Assembly: GCF_008281175.1 (NCBI RefSeq)
Contig: NZ_CP036524.1
Span: forward strand, 1,550,001-1,614,000
Reading direction: 5' to 3'
DNA length: 64,000 bases
From: [Clostridium] hylemonae DSM 15053
GTDB taxonomy: Bacteria; Bacillota; Clostridia; Lachnospirales; Lachnospiraceae
In this document: in pieces, positions 52,302-60,754 of the stretch
How positions within the stretch are numbered: position 1 is the stretch's first letter
Layout of the letters: the number at the start of each line of letters is the position of its first letter
Notes under the pieces: model-generated
What the model was told of the DNA's origin: nothing
Databases searched by the model: none
What the model saw: only the letters and a program-made list of their open reading frames with translations
Program-made: the position numbers and the translations under genes

Positions 52302-53972
52302 ATGGGATTTAGTGTGGAAGAGCTGCTGCAGGCAGAGGAATTAAAAGATGTTAAGTTAATAAGCGGTGAACGCGGCCTTGACAGAGAGATCAAAGGAGTG
52401 ACGATCATCGAAGCTCCGGATATCGTCAAATTTATTGACGGCGGAGAAGTTCTTCTGACAGGACTGTATGCGTTCCGGTCATGTACCGTCGAAGAATTTA
52501 AAGTGTATATCAACGAGCTGACGAGAAAGAGTGTCAGTGCGCTCATTCTAAAGCGCGGCAGGAAGGTGGAGAACGCTGACACGAAGATCCATCTTCTGCT
52601 GGAATTTTCCGAGACCCACGGGATACCTATCCTGGAGGTGCCTTTTGAATTTTCATTCAGAGATATCATGAGTCTTATCATGGAGCATCTGTTCAATGAA
52701 GAAGTGACAAGGCTTAAATATTTTAAAACGACATATGATAATTTTGCGGCGCTTGCCCTGACACCGGATTCCAAGGGAAAAGGGATCGAAAATATTCTGG
52801 ACGTGCTTGCCAAGCTGATCCGCAATCCGGTCGCCGTCTTTAACCAGAACATGTCCTGTCTGGCTTCTACGGACGGAGCCGGCGGGGAGCTTAAGATCAG
52901 GAAGGATGCCGTACCGTTTGAACCGGGAACGTATTCCAATTACACATATCTGAAGCAGAACGGGGAAGTGTCCCAGTGCGTCATTCAGGTGAAGATGAGT
53001 TTCAGAGAAAAGATATATCTCGTTGTAAGTGAGGTGAACCAGCCGTTCAATACGATGGACAGCATAGCGGCAGAGAGCGCCATAACGGCTCTCAGGTTTG
53101 AATTTTCAAGGCAGTATGCAGTGACAGAGCTGGAAAAGAAGTTTCAAAATGATATTATGCACAATATACTGAACGGGAAAGTGCACTCCATCGGTGAGCT
53201 CCAGAAAAATACAGGACTGCTCGGTGTGGAGATCGACGGATGCTACCGGGTCATTGTGTTTGGGATGAAGAACGAGAGCAGTGCGAAGGGGGACTTCAAA
53301 GCCAGGGTGAAGGACACAAACGTGCTGAGCACAGCCATATTTGCGCATATATCGGATGCAAAGATACATAATGACCTGGACAAGATCGTCGTGATTCAGA
53401 AGGTGCAAAAGGATCAGACGCAGGAGGAGTACCGCAGAGAGATCAAGGAAGTGGCGGAACAGGTACAGGCAGAGGTGTCTGCGTATAACAAGTATCTGAA
53501 AGTGAAGGCCGGCGTCGGAAGGCTTGTGGAAGGGATCATCAATCTTCCGGAGAGCTTTAAGGAGGCGAAAGAGGCGTTTATGTTCGTGGATGTGGCAGGG
53601 GAAGTATCGGAGGACGGGAATTCCCGGGCGATGCTGTTCTCGGATCTGGGCATATTTAAGCTTCTCTGCCAGCTGGACGACTCGTCCATGATGCTCGAAT
53701 ATGTGCCGGAGGGCCTGCAGAAGCTCTATAATTATAAGAAACCTCAGAGGGACGACCTGATCATAACGCTGAAGACTTATCTGGACAGGAACCAGAATCT
53801 GTCCAAGACGGCCCAGGATCTGTATGTACATTATAAGACGGCAGCCTACAGAATAGAGAAGATCACAAAGATAACGGGCATTGACTTTGACAATGCGAAC
53901 GAAGTGCTGGCAGTGCGCATCGGCCTCGTAGTCTATAAGATGATAGAGAATTACAATAAGGATTTCATATAA
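52302..53972 (+). CDS. PucR-family purine catabolism regulator
   Basis: I chose ATG 52302, with GAGAGG upstream; the frame extends 7 codons further without a site. The 556-aa protein has the N-terminal PucR domain (about 1-125: VEELLQAEELKDVKLISGERGLDREIKGV) and a central GGDEF-like CdaR region. The C-terminal PucR-type helix-turn-helix reads LKTYLDRNQNLSKTAQDLYVHYKTAAYRI. PucR controls purine and allantoin use in Bacillus. It stands alone between terminators. Confidence 0.88.
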   Translation: MGFSVEELLQAEELKDVKLISGERGLDREIKGVTIIEAPDIVKFIDGGEVLLTGLYAFRSCTVEEFKVYINELTRKSVSALILKRGRKVENADTKIHLLLEFSETHGIPILEVPFEFSFRDIMSLIMEHLFNEEVTRLKYFKTTYDNFAALALTPDSKGKGIENILDVLAKLIRNPVAVFNQNMSCLASTDGAGGELKIRKDAVPFEPGTYSNYTYLKQNGEVSQCVIQVKMSFREKIYLVVSEVNQPFNTMDSIAAESAITALRFEFSRQYAVTELEKKFQNDIMHNILNGKVHSIGELQKNTGLLGVEIDGCYRVIVFGMKNESSAKGDFKARVKDTNVLSTAIFAHISDAKIHNDLDKIVVIQKVQKDQTQEEYRREIKEVAEQVQAEVSAYNKYLKVKAGVGRLVEGIINLPESFKEAKEAFMFVDVAGEVSEDGNSRAMLFSDLGIFKLLCQLDDSSMMLEYVPEGLQKLYNYKKPQRDDLIITLKTYLDRNQNLSKTAQDLYVHYKTAAYRIEKITKITGIDFDNANEVLAVRIGLVVYKMIENYNKDFI

Positions 53973-53993
53973 ATTCCGGGAAGAATCGGGAAG

Positions 53994-54038
53994 AGAGAGA
54001 TAGTTTATCCAGACTAGATAAATTATCTCTCTTTTTTT
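53994..54038 (+). terminator. intrinsic terminator of the PucR-type gene
   Basis: AGAGAGATAGTTTAT (53994-54008) pairs with ATAAATTATCTCTCT (54018-54032) with one wobble and is followed by a run of six T. Confidence 0.88.
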
Positions 54039-54070
54039 ATCTTTTTGCACCGATGTAATATGTTAAAAAA

Positions 54071-54096
54071 TTATCTATAATGTGCAATATAGATAA
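54071..54096. promoter_or_regulatory. dyad upstream of the M20-DAO-ETF operon
   Basis: TTATCTATA (54071-54079) and TATAGATAA (54088-54096) are perfect 9-base inverted repeats around ATGTGCAA. A TATAAT lies at the left arm (54076-54081). The CTAT/ATAG core recalls the dyads at 34365-34396. It lies 103 bases before the amidase start, the expected place for an operator. Confidence 0.5.
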
Positions 54097-54198
54097 AAAA
54101 CATTTAGTCAGCAACAGTTATGTATGCTTATTGAACTACTGACAGCGAAGAGTAAGTGTGCACAATCACCAAGTCAGTAAGCAGTATGGAGGGATTTT

Positions 54199-55446
54199 AT
54201 GGACATTAACTTGGAAAGAGTCCTTTCCCGTCTGGAAGAACTGTATCAGTGCGGAGCGCAGGATGACGGAACTTACACGAGAATGGCATATTCACCCGGG
54301 GATCTAAAAGGACGGGAGACATTCGCAGGATATTTCCGTAAGCTAGGACTTGAGCCGGTCATGGACAGCGCCGGTAATCTGAAGTTCCGGCTGGAGGGAG
54401 AGAATCCAAAACTGCCGGCCATCGTGACCGGTTCCCATCTGGATACGGTTCCGGACGGCGGAAAGTATGACGGCGTGCTCGGATGTGTGGCAGGACTTGA
54501 GATCTGCGAGACACTTCTGAAAAGCGGCAGGAGACTGAAACATCCGCTGGAAGTCGTCGTGTTTACCGACGAAGAGGGATTTCGTTTTGGCAGCGGACTT
54601 CTCGGAAGCGGCGCCATGTGCGGGGAAGAGCTTCATATCAGTGAGGCCGACGAGGACATGAACGGACAGACAAGGGGCGAAGTGATGAAAGCTTACGGGC
54701 TCCATGTGGCCGATGTCCCCAAAGCAAAGAGAGCCAGAGATTCTATACATTGCTTTCTGGAGCTTCACGTAGAGCAGGGAGCCTCTCTGTATAAGAACGG
54801 TACGCCTGTGGGCGTCGTATCTTCCATCGCCGGGGTGAGCCGTTATGAGATCACAGTCAAAGGGGAGGCCAACCACGCGGGAAGTACAGTGATGGCGGAC
54901 CGCAGGGACGCTCTTGTGGCAGCGGCCGGGTTCATATCCGCAGTGCCCCGGATCGTGGAAGAGTACGGCAGCGCATATACGGTAGCCACCGTCGGCACGA
55001 TGAAGGTAGTCCCAAATTCTGTCAATGTCATTCCGGGGACTTGTACTTTTAACCTGGAAATAAGGGATCAGGACAAAGAGATGATAGAGCTCATCGAAAG
55101 GAAACTGGAAGAGCAGCTTGGACGGATCTGTAAAGAGATGGGTGAGACTTACACATTTGAGCGTTTCTCTTACCACGAGCCGGCGCCTATGGCAGAGTGG
55201 GTGAAAGAAAGCATTGAAAAGTCGGTACAGGAACTTGACATTCCATATGCCGTGATACCAAGCGGCGCTTTTCATGATTCCCTTATCATGACAGCCAGGT
55301 TCCCGACGGGAATGATATTTGTTCCTAGTGTAGACGGCATCAGCCATTCGAGATATGAGTATACAGAAAAAGAAGATATCAGGCAGGGCTTAAGGGTACT
55401 TTTAGAAACGATCCTCAAGGTAGATGACATGAATGTCACATGTTAA
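54199..55446 (+). CDS. M20-family amidohydrolase (allantoate/N-carbamoyl hydrolase, copy 2)
   Basis: The 415-aa protein is a paralogue of the allC product: GSHLDTVPDGGKYDG, TDEEGFRFGSGLLGSGAM, ELHVEQGASL, GEANHAGSTVMADRRDA and SGAFHDS. Such enzymes act on allantoate, ureidoglycolate or N-carbamoyl amino acids. It opens an operon with a DAO-type flavoprotein and an ETF. An N-carbamoyl (N-methyl) amino acid would fit those neighbours better than allantoate; this is inference. Confidence 0.82.
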   Translation: MDINLERVLSRLEELYQCGAQDDGTYTRMAYSPGDLKGRETFAGYFRKLGLEPVMDSAGNLKFRLEGENPKLPAIVTGSHLDTVPDGGKYDGVLGCVAGLEICETLLKSGRRLKHPLEVVVFTDEEGFRFGSGLLGSGAMCGEELHISEADEDMNGQTRGEVMKAYGLHVADVPKAKRARDSIHCFLELHVEQGASLYKNGTPVGVVSSIAGVSRYEITVKGEANHAGSTVMADRRDALVAAAGFISAVPRIVEEYGSAYTVATVGTMKVVPNSVNVIPGTCTFNLEIRDQDKEMIELIERKLEEQLGRICKEMGETYTFERFSYHEPAPMAEWVKESIEKSVQELDIPYAVIPSGAFHDSLIMTARFPTGMIFVPSVDGISHSRYEYTEKEDIRQGLRVLLETILKVDDMNVTC

Positions 55447-55480
55447 AAAAATATAAGAAAAAAGAAAGGAAGGTAAAGTT

Positions 55481-56641
55481 ATGGACAAGAAAAAAATTGG
55501 TATTATTGGCGGAGGTATTTCAGGAACATGTCTCGGATATCATCTGAGCCTTTATGATAATGCGGAGGTGGTCGTATTTGAAAAAGACACCATCGGAGGA
55601 GCTTCCACTGCAAAATCAGCGGGAACGGTATGTCTTTTTGACGATTCTTTGAGAAACAGATACTGGGATGTAAGACTGTATGGATTTGAGTCCTATCTCA
55701 AGATGGAGGAGGAAGAAAAGGGCTCCGCAGGTTTTGACAAGACCGGAACACTCGTAGTGGCTACAGACGAGAAGGTAGAGGCAACGATCAAGACTGGCAT
55801 CGCGCTTGCCAAAGCCGCCGGCTATACAGGAGAATATATTACCGATAAGGACAGGATCAAAGAGATCCTTCCCGACATCTCGACGGAGAATATTCTCGGC
55901 GCCGGATATACGCAGGACGACGGATACTTCGACGGAACGATGATCTCCAATACATATGCAAAGAAAATGCAGAAGAACGGCGGAACGATCAAGACCGGCG
56001 TAAAAGTTACAGAAGTTAAGGTGGAAAACAACAAGATCAAAGGGCTCAGGACAAGCGACGGAGAAGATTATGAATTTGACTGTGTAGTAGACTGTACAGG
56101 GCCATGGAGCAAGTTTACAGGTGAGATGGTAGGAATGGATGTCCCGATCTGGCATACAAAGGCAGAAGCATTCTTCTTATGCCCTCCGGGAAAGAAATTA
56201 GGCTATACCTTCCCTGTATTAAAATATCCTGCGTTCTACGCCCTGAGAGCAGGCGACAATATCTTTATCTGCAAATCCCATCTGTCTATGGACCTGAACA
56301 ATCCTATGCATGCAGGACAGTGGGATCCTGACAAGCTTCCGGCTACGGGCGGGACAGACGACTATTTCATCGATTTCCTGTTAGACCAGCTGGAGTGCAG
56401 AGTGCCTGGGATCGTGGACAGCGGTCTTGTATCTTCCTGGCTGTCCTACCGAGCAGAGCCGAAAGATTTCCTTCCGATCCTCGGAGAGACTCCTGTAGAG
56501 GGATACGTTCTCGCCACAGGATACGGCGGAAACGGTGTGATCGAGGCTCCGGCGGCCAGCAGAGACCTTGCGAAGTTCATTATGCGCGGCGAGAAGACAC
56601 CATTGCTGGAAGACTGGGCATTTGAACGTCTGTTGAAATAA
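55481..56641 (+). CDS. FAD-dependent oxidoreductase (DAO family)
   Basis: The 386-aa protein begins with the FAD Rossmann motif IGIIGGGISGTCLGYHLS and has the DAO-family C-terminal segment LATGYGGNGVIEAPA. It resembles sarcosine/glycine-oxidase-like amine dehydrogenases. It is followed by etfB and etfA, so electrons probably go to the ETF rather than to oxygen, as suits an anaerobe. Substrate unknown. Confidence 0.83.
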   Translation: MDKKKIGIIGGGISGTCLGYHLSLYDNAEVVVFEKDTIGGASTAKSAGTVCLFDDSLRNRYWDVRLYGFESYLKMEEEEKGSAGFDKTGTLVVATDEKVEATIKTGIALAKAAGYTGEYITDKDRIKEILPDISTENILGAGYTQDDGYFDGTMISNTYAKKMQKNGGTIKTGVKVTEVKVENNKIKGLRTSDGEDYEFDCVVDCTGPWSKFTGEMVGMDVPIWHTKAEAFFLCPPGKKLGYTFPVLKYPAFYALRAGDNIFICKSHLSMDLNNPMHAGQWDPDKLPATGGTDDYFIDFLLDQLECRVPGIVDSGLVSSWLSYRAEPKDFLPILGETPVEGYVLATGYGGNGVIEAPAASRDLAKFIMRGEKTPLLEDWAFERLLK

Positions 56642-56666
56642 GGATATATAACAGAGAGGAGAAGTT

Positions 56667-57461
56667 ATGAATATAGCAGTTCTTATAAAGCAGGTTCCCG
56701 TTTCCAATGACGTTTCCGTGGACCCGGAGACTCATGCGCTTGTGCGTGCCAGCTCCGAGGGTATGATCAACCCTGCGGATCTGAATGCGATCGAGGCGGC
56801 CATGGTCTTAAAAGAACAGACGGAAGGGAAAGTCGTGGTATTTACGATGGGTCCTCCGGATGCAGAGAAGGCATTGAGAGATGCGATGGCGCTCGGCTGT
56901 GATGAGAGCTGTCTCATTACGGACAGATGCCTTGCCGGAGGAGATACTGTCGCCACGGCAAAGGTGCTTGCAAAAAGCCTTGAGAAATATGGGACGTTTG
57001 ATCTGATCTTAAGCGGCGCGCTGTCGGCAGACGGCGCCACCGGCCAGGTGGGCGCTATGGTGGCGGAATACATGGGAATCCCTCATGTGTCAGAGATACA
57101 GGGGCTTACCTACGACGAAAGTACGGCCGGCACGATTCTGGCAGTGAAGAAATTCCAGGGAATGGAACTGAAGATCAAGGCTGCGCTTCCGGCGCTGATG
57201 AGTGTCTGCTTTGGGTGCAACGAACCGCGTCTGGCGACGCTGCGCTCGAAGCGGGCGGCTAAAAGTAAACCTCTGGAAGTGTATACGAATGCAGAGCTTG
57301 GCATGGCGGCAGGTGAGACCGGCCTGGAAGGATCCCCTACCGTTGTGATCGATTCCTTTGAACCGGAGAGTACGAGAAAGGCTCAGATGCTTACAGGTAC
57401 ACCGGATGAGCTGGCACGTAAACTGAAAGAGTTGATCGAGATCGAGAAAGGAAAAGAATAG
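56667..57461 (+). CDS. etfB: electron transfer flavoprotein beta subunit
   Basis: The 264-aa protein starts MNIAVLIKQVPVSNDV and has the ETF-beta features GCDESCLITDR, LSGALSADGATGQVG and the family signature region AVKKFQGMELKIKAALPALMSV. It pairs with the alpha subunit, whose start follows the stop directly. Whether it is a bifurcating ETF cannot be told from reading alone. Confidence 0.9.
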   Translation: MNIAVLIKQVPVSNDVSVDPETHALVRASSEGMINPADLNAIEAAMVLKEQTEGKVVVFTMGPPDAEKALRDAMALGCDESCLITDRCLAGGDTVATAKVLAKSLEKYGTFDLILSGALSADGATGQVGAMVAEYMGIPHVSEIQGLTYDESTAGTILAVKKFQGMELKIKAALPALMSVCFGCNEPRLATLRSKRAAKSKPLEVYTNAELGMAAGETGLEGSPTVVIDSFEPESTRKAQMLTGTPDELARKLKELIEIEKGKE

Positions 57462-58445
57462 ATGGCTAATGGAATTTGTGTTTTCGCAGAGAATTATAAT
57501 GGAAATATAGAGCCTGTCGTGGCAGAACTGGTCAGTGCGGCACATTTCATTAAAAAGACGACCGGTGAAAAGATCCAGGCGGTCGTCGCGGCCAGAGACT
57601 GTGAACAGCTCGCAGCACAGCTGGAGCAATCCGGCGTAGATGAGATATATGCGGTCAAGACAGACCGGGACTGTACATTTCAGGATGACGCGCTAAGCCA
57701 GGTGCTGGCAGAGATGATCAAAAGAATAGATCCGGCCAGCGTGCTCGTTCCGGCGACTCCAATGGGACGCTCTGTCTTTTCGAGAGTTGCGGCCCGGCTT
57801 GGCTGCGGCCTTACGGCGGACTGTACAGAGTTACTTGTAGATAAACGGGAGGACGGAAGCTTCTACATCAAACAGAACAAGCCTTCCTTCGGAGAGAATG
57901 TATTTGTCACGATCGTGACAAAAGAAGGCTGCTATCCCCAGATGATGACGGTGAGACCCGGTGTCTACACGCCTTACGAGGCCGCGCCGGATGCGGAGGT
58001 CAAAGTCGAGTATTTCGACGATATCGTCCTTCCGGAATCTAAAATAGAGATCGTGGAGGCGCTTCCGGCCTCCAGCGACACGGACAGCATTCTCGCTGCG
58101 GAGGTTGTCGTTGTGGGCGGCCGCGGCGCAGAGAGTGAAGAGAACTTTGAATTGCTGAAACGGTTTGCAGGCAAGCTTGAGGCAGCGATCGGCGGCACAA
58201 GGCCGCTGGCCGATACCGGAATGATACCGTTTGAACATCAGATCGGGCAGACCGGCTTTACCATCCGTCCGCGCATCTGTATCTCTCTCGGTGTATCAGG
58301 AGCGATCCAGCACACGGAAGGCATCAAAGACACGAAGCTGTTTGTCGCGGTCAATGAGGATGAGAATGCGCCGATCTTCAACGTGTCTGATTATGGTATT
58401 ATCGGAGATATGAAAGAAGTTCTGCAGCGCTACCTGGAGTTATAG
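57462..58445 (+). CDS. etfA: electron transfer flavoprotein alpha subunit
   Basis: The 327-aa protein has the C-terminal FAD-binding ETF-alpha domain: VGGRGAESEENFELL, GGTRPLADTG, EHQIGQTG, ISLGVSGAIQHTEGIKD and VNEDENAPIF. The gene starts immediately after the etfB stop codon. Likely electron acceptor of the DAO protein encoded two genes upstream. Confidence 0.92.
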   Translation: MANGICVFAENYNGNIEPVVAELVSAAHFIKKTTGEKIQAVVAARDCEQLAAQLEQSGVDEIYAVKTDRDCTFQDDALSQVLAEMIKRIDPASVLVPATPMGRSVFSRVAARLGCGLTADCTELLVDKREDGSFYIKQNKPSFGENVFVTIVTKEGCYPQMMTVRPGVYTPYEAAPDAEVKVEYFDDIVLPESKIEIVEALPASSDTDSILAAEVVVVGGRGAESEENFELLKRFAGKLEAAIGGTRPLADTGMIPFEHQIGQTGFTIRPRICISLGVSGAIQHTEGIKDTKLFVAVNEDENAPIFNVSDYGIIGDMKEVLQRYLEL

Positions 58446-58456
58446 TTTTTTACAAA

Positions 58457-58485
58457 TTGACGAATCCCTCCAGAAGATATAACAT
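58457..58485 (+). promoter_or_regulatory. promoter of the nitroreductase gene
   Basis: TTGACG (58457-58462) and TAACAT (58480-58485) are spaced by 17 bases, just after the etfA stop. Confidence 0.6.
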
Positions 58486-58498
58486 AGACGTAAACGAG

Positions 58499-58539
58499 AC
58501 CAGAGAGAGATATCTGAACAGGGGATATCTTTTTCTGGT
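58499..58539 (+). promoter_or_regulatory. leader hairpin before the nitroreductase gene
   Basis: ACCAGAGAGAGATATC (58499-58514) pairs with GATATCTTTTTCTGGT (58524-58539) using G-T wobbles, around a 9-base loop. It lies between the promoter and the start codon, so it may act as a leader attenuator or as the terminator of readthrough from etfA. The T-run is inside the stem. Confidence 0.45.
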
Positions 58540-58588
58540 TTGTGGTCCTGAAAAAAGAGTTTGATGATAAAGAAAGGGTGTAAATGAG

Positions 58589-59107
58589 ATGGATTTATTA
58601 GAAGTAATGCGGAAACGGCGCAGTATCAGAAATTATACGGATGAACCGGTCAGAGAAGAAGACCTTCAAAAGATCATACAGGCGGGTCTGCTGTCAGAAT
58701 CAGGAAAGGCAAAGCGGCCGTGGCAGTTTATCGTTGTACGCAATAAAGAAGTGCTGGAATACCTGTCCCGGTGCAGAGAAGGCGGAGTGAAAATGCTGAA
58801 GGAAGCACAGTGCGCCATCGTTGTGACCGGTGACGCCGAGGCGCAGGACGTATGGGTAGAAGACTGTTCCGTTGCCATGGCAAACATGCATCTGATGGCG
58901 TCAAGCCTCGGCGTAGGAAGCTGCTGGATACAGGGAAGGCTGAGGAAGGCGGACGAGAAGACGACAGAAGAGTATGTGAGAGAAAAGCTGAAATTCCCGG
59001 AGAACTACAAACTGGAGGCGATTTTGTCCCTCGGAATGCCGGCTGTGAAAATGCCCGCGTATGATCTGGAAGAACTGGACATGGATAAAGTCCGCATTGT
59101 TGAGTGA
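58589..59107 (+). CDS. nitroreductase family protein
   Basis: The 172-aa protein starts MDLLEVMRKRRSIRNYTDEPV, the FMN phosphate-binding pattern of nitroreductases (RRSIRxY), and has LGVGSCWIQGR and AILSLGMPA. Flavin-dependent NAD(P)H oxidoreductase; substrate unknown. Its stop is followed 6 bases later by structured element B. Confidence 0.88.
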   Translation: MDLLEVMRKRRSIRNYTDEPVREEDLQKIIQAGLLSESGKAKRPWQFIVVRNKEVLEYLSRCREGGVKMLKEAQCAIVVTGDAEAQDVWVEDCSVAMANMHLMASSLGVGSCWIQGRLRKADEKTTEEYVREKLKFPENYKLEAILSLGMPAVKMPAYDLEELDMDKVRIVE

Positions 59108-59112
59108 TTGGG

Positions 59113-59410
59113 GATTTTTGTTGGGAATGTTTATTTTTTGGCGGTGGACGGCAGGTCTGTCGGGTGTGCAGGGGTGTGGAAGCGCGCTACGGCAGGCGGG
59201 AAAGCGTAACGGAAAAAAGAGCCGGAAGCAGACAATCGAGCCTATTCGGAATGAAATCCTGAAGGGATTTCCTCCCTCAGAGGCTCTCGGGAATGTTATT
59301 TGTGATAACATTCCCGTGTCTGTTTCCGGCTCTTTCTTCCGCAACGTTTTCCTCACCTGCCTCCGAACGCGCTTCCACACCCCTGCACACCCGACAGACC
59401 TGCCTGCTCA
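59113..59410 (+). repeat. element B: ~250-nt multi-stem structured element in the nitroreductase 3' UTR
   Basis: A perfect 36-bp outer stem (59151-59186 with 59368-59403) encloses a 23-base inner stem with two non-Watson-Crick positions (59211-59233 with 59318-59340). Inside are two hairpins with 5-base loops (59253-59271 and 59288-59316). The layout is that of elements A and C, but the stem sequences differ throughout. It is preceded by GATTTTTGTTGGGA, which matches the leader of C. No T-run follows. Confidence 0.65.
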
Positions 59411-59556
59411 TCGCTCAGGATGATAAACATTCCAAGCAAAAGGAAGTCCCCAGGTCTTCTCAATGGGTAGACTCTTATCCAGAAAACTACGGCCGCAGTG
59501 TATATCCATTGTGGTTCGCCCAGAGAATCCCACGCGTTGAAGAAATTTGAGCTTTG
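59411..59556. other. spacer between convergent elements B and C
   Basis: Between the 3' ends of elements B (plus) and C (minus). I see no gene, repeat or terminator in it. Part of the sequence nearest C is shared with the 3' flank of element A. Confidence 0.5.
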
Positions 59557-59851
59557 TGAGGGAACAGGCAGAGGAACGGCGGGAGGGGGCTGTGGGGCGT
59601 TGGAGGGAGCTTTGTCAAGCAGTTAGGGAAGAAGCCGCGGCAGGGACAGACCAGAAACTGCACTACAAGTGCAGTTTCTGAGACAGCTGAAATAGGAAAT
59701 CATCCAGATTTCCTATTGAATTCTGTCGGTGTCTGTTCCTGCCGCGGCTTCTTCCCTTACAGCTTGCAAGCGCACCGACCGTCCCACAGCGCCCTCCCGC
59801 CGTTCCTCTGCCGTACGCTAACCACCCTCCCAAATTCCTCCAACAAAATCT
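59557..59851 (-). repeat. element C: homologue of element A, in the histidine kinase 3' UTR
   Basis: Core 59567-59812, 246 bases against 245 in A. The outer 30-base arms (59567-59596, 59783-59812) have one mismatch. The inner stem is 19 bp (59626-59644, 59738-59756). The hairpins are 59653-59679 and 59691-59717. GTCGGTG/CACCGAC pairing is kept (59725-59731 on the plus strand with 59773-59779). Stems differ from A by paired changes, while joining and loop segments are almost identical. Read on the minus strand, the leader GATTTTGTTGGAGGA begins 7 bases after the histidine kinase stop. Confidence 0.75.
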
Positions 59852-59856
59852 CCCAT

Positions 59857-60744
59857 TTAGGGAAAGTGCAGAAGGATGCTGAGTGTGCCGGCGGCATATG
59901 ATGTCCTTATGCTGCCTCCCATCTGTTCGGTCAGTGTCTTGGCGATGGACAGCCCGAGGCCGGTTGACCTGCTTGCGGCCTCTACCGTATAATATCGGTC
60001 GAGCAGCCTGCCGGCCTGTAATTCGTTCAGCTTTGGGGCGTGATTAGAAAAGACGATCCCGCCGTTTTCGTCTAACTTGATCGTTAGATCTCCGTCACTG
60101 TATTTGACGGCATTGCCTATAATGTTGCCGAATATACGATACAGCGCATTCTTGTCGAGACTGCGCATGACAGCGGATTCTGGAAGATGGATATCTGGTG
60201 TGATGCGGCTGCCTTTGAGCACTGCATAGTATGCAGAGATACTTTCTGCAAGAATACTGTTCAGTGATACGGCTTCTCTTTTCTGCTGAAACGGAGCTGA
60301 AGTGGTGACGGAATAACAGAAGAGTTCTTCCGCCAGCCTGTTCAGCACATCGGCGCGGTCCTGGATAATGCAGAGACAACGCCGGACTTCTTCAGACATC
60401 TCTTCTCGTTCCAGCAGTTCCAGATACCCGCATATGGCGGTGAGCGGCGTTCTGATATCGTGGGATATGTTTGTTATGGCCTCTTTTATATTTCTGTCAC
60501 CCTGCTGGAAACGCTGCCGTTCCTCTCTGAGTTTCCGAAGCTGCACATTGATGGTTTCGGCAAGCGCGCTCATATACGGGTCGCGGCTTGAGAGGTCGAT
60601 AAGAGTATTCGTTTCAGTTTCCAGCCGGTCCGCCAGCGCTTTGCTTATTTCCCCTGCTGACTTCTGCAGTATGCGTATTTTGATGAAAAGTAAAATAACG
60701 GTGATGATCAACATGCCGGTGAGGGCACATAACAGGATTGCCAT
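59857..60744 (-). CDS. sensor histidine kinase
   Basis: The 295-aa protein has one N-terminal membrane helix (LLCALTGMLIITVILLFIKI), a HAMP-like linker, the H-box NISHDIRTPLTAI with the phosphorylated histidine, and the ATPase domain (NIIGNAVKYSDG, STGLGLSIAKTLTEQMGG). The missing extracellular sensor suggests it senses through the ABC transporter encoded just upstream, as in Bce-type systems. Last gene of its four-gene operon. Confidence 0.88.
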   Translation of the reverse strand: MAILLCALTGMLIITVILLFIKIRILQKSAGEISKALADRLETETNTLIDLSSRDPYMSALAETINVQLRKLREERQRFQQGDRNIKEAITNISHDIRTPLTAICGYLELLEREEMSEEVRRCLCIIQDRADVLNRLAEELFCYSVTTSAPFQQKREAVSLNSILAESISAYYAVLKGSRITPDIHLPESAVMRSLDKNALYRIFGNIIGNAVKYSDGDLTIKLDENGGIVFSNHAPKLNELQAGRLLDRYYTVEAASRSTGLGLSIAKTLTEQMGGSIRTSYAAGTLSILLHFP

Positions 60745-60754
60745 AAGGACTCCT

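Noticed and set aside
59061-59550. Open frames across elements B and the spacer
   Set aside because: They cross long inverted repeats, have no ribosome sites and give no protein-like sequence.
59567-59812. Elements A and C as insertion sequence remnants
   Set aside because: No transposase fragment or target-site duplication is visible, and paired changes in the stems point to selection on structure. A MITE origin is not excluded.
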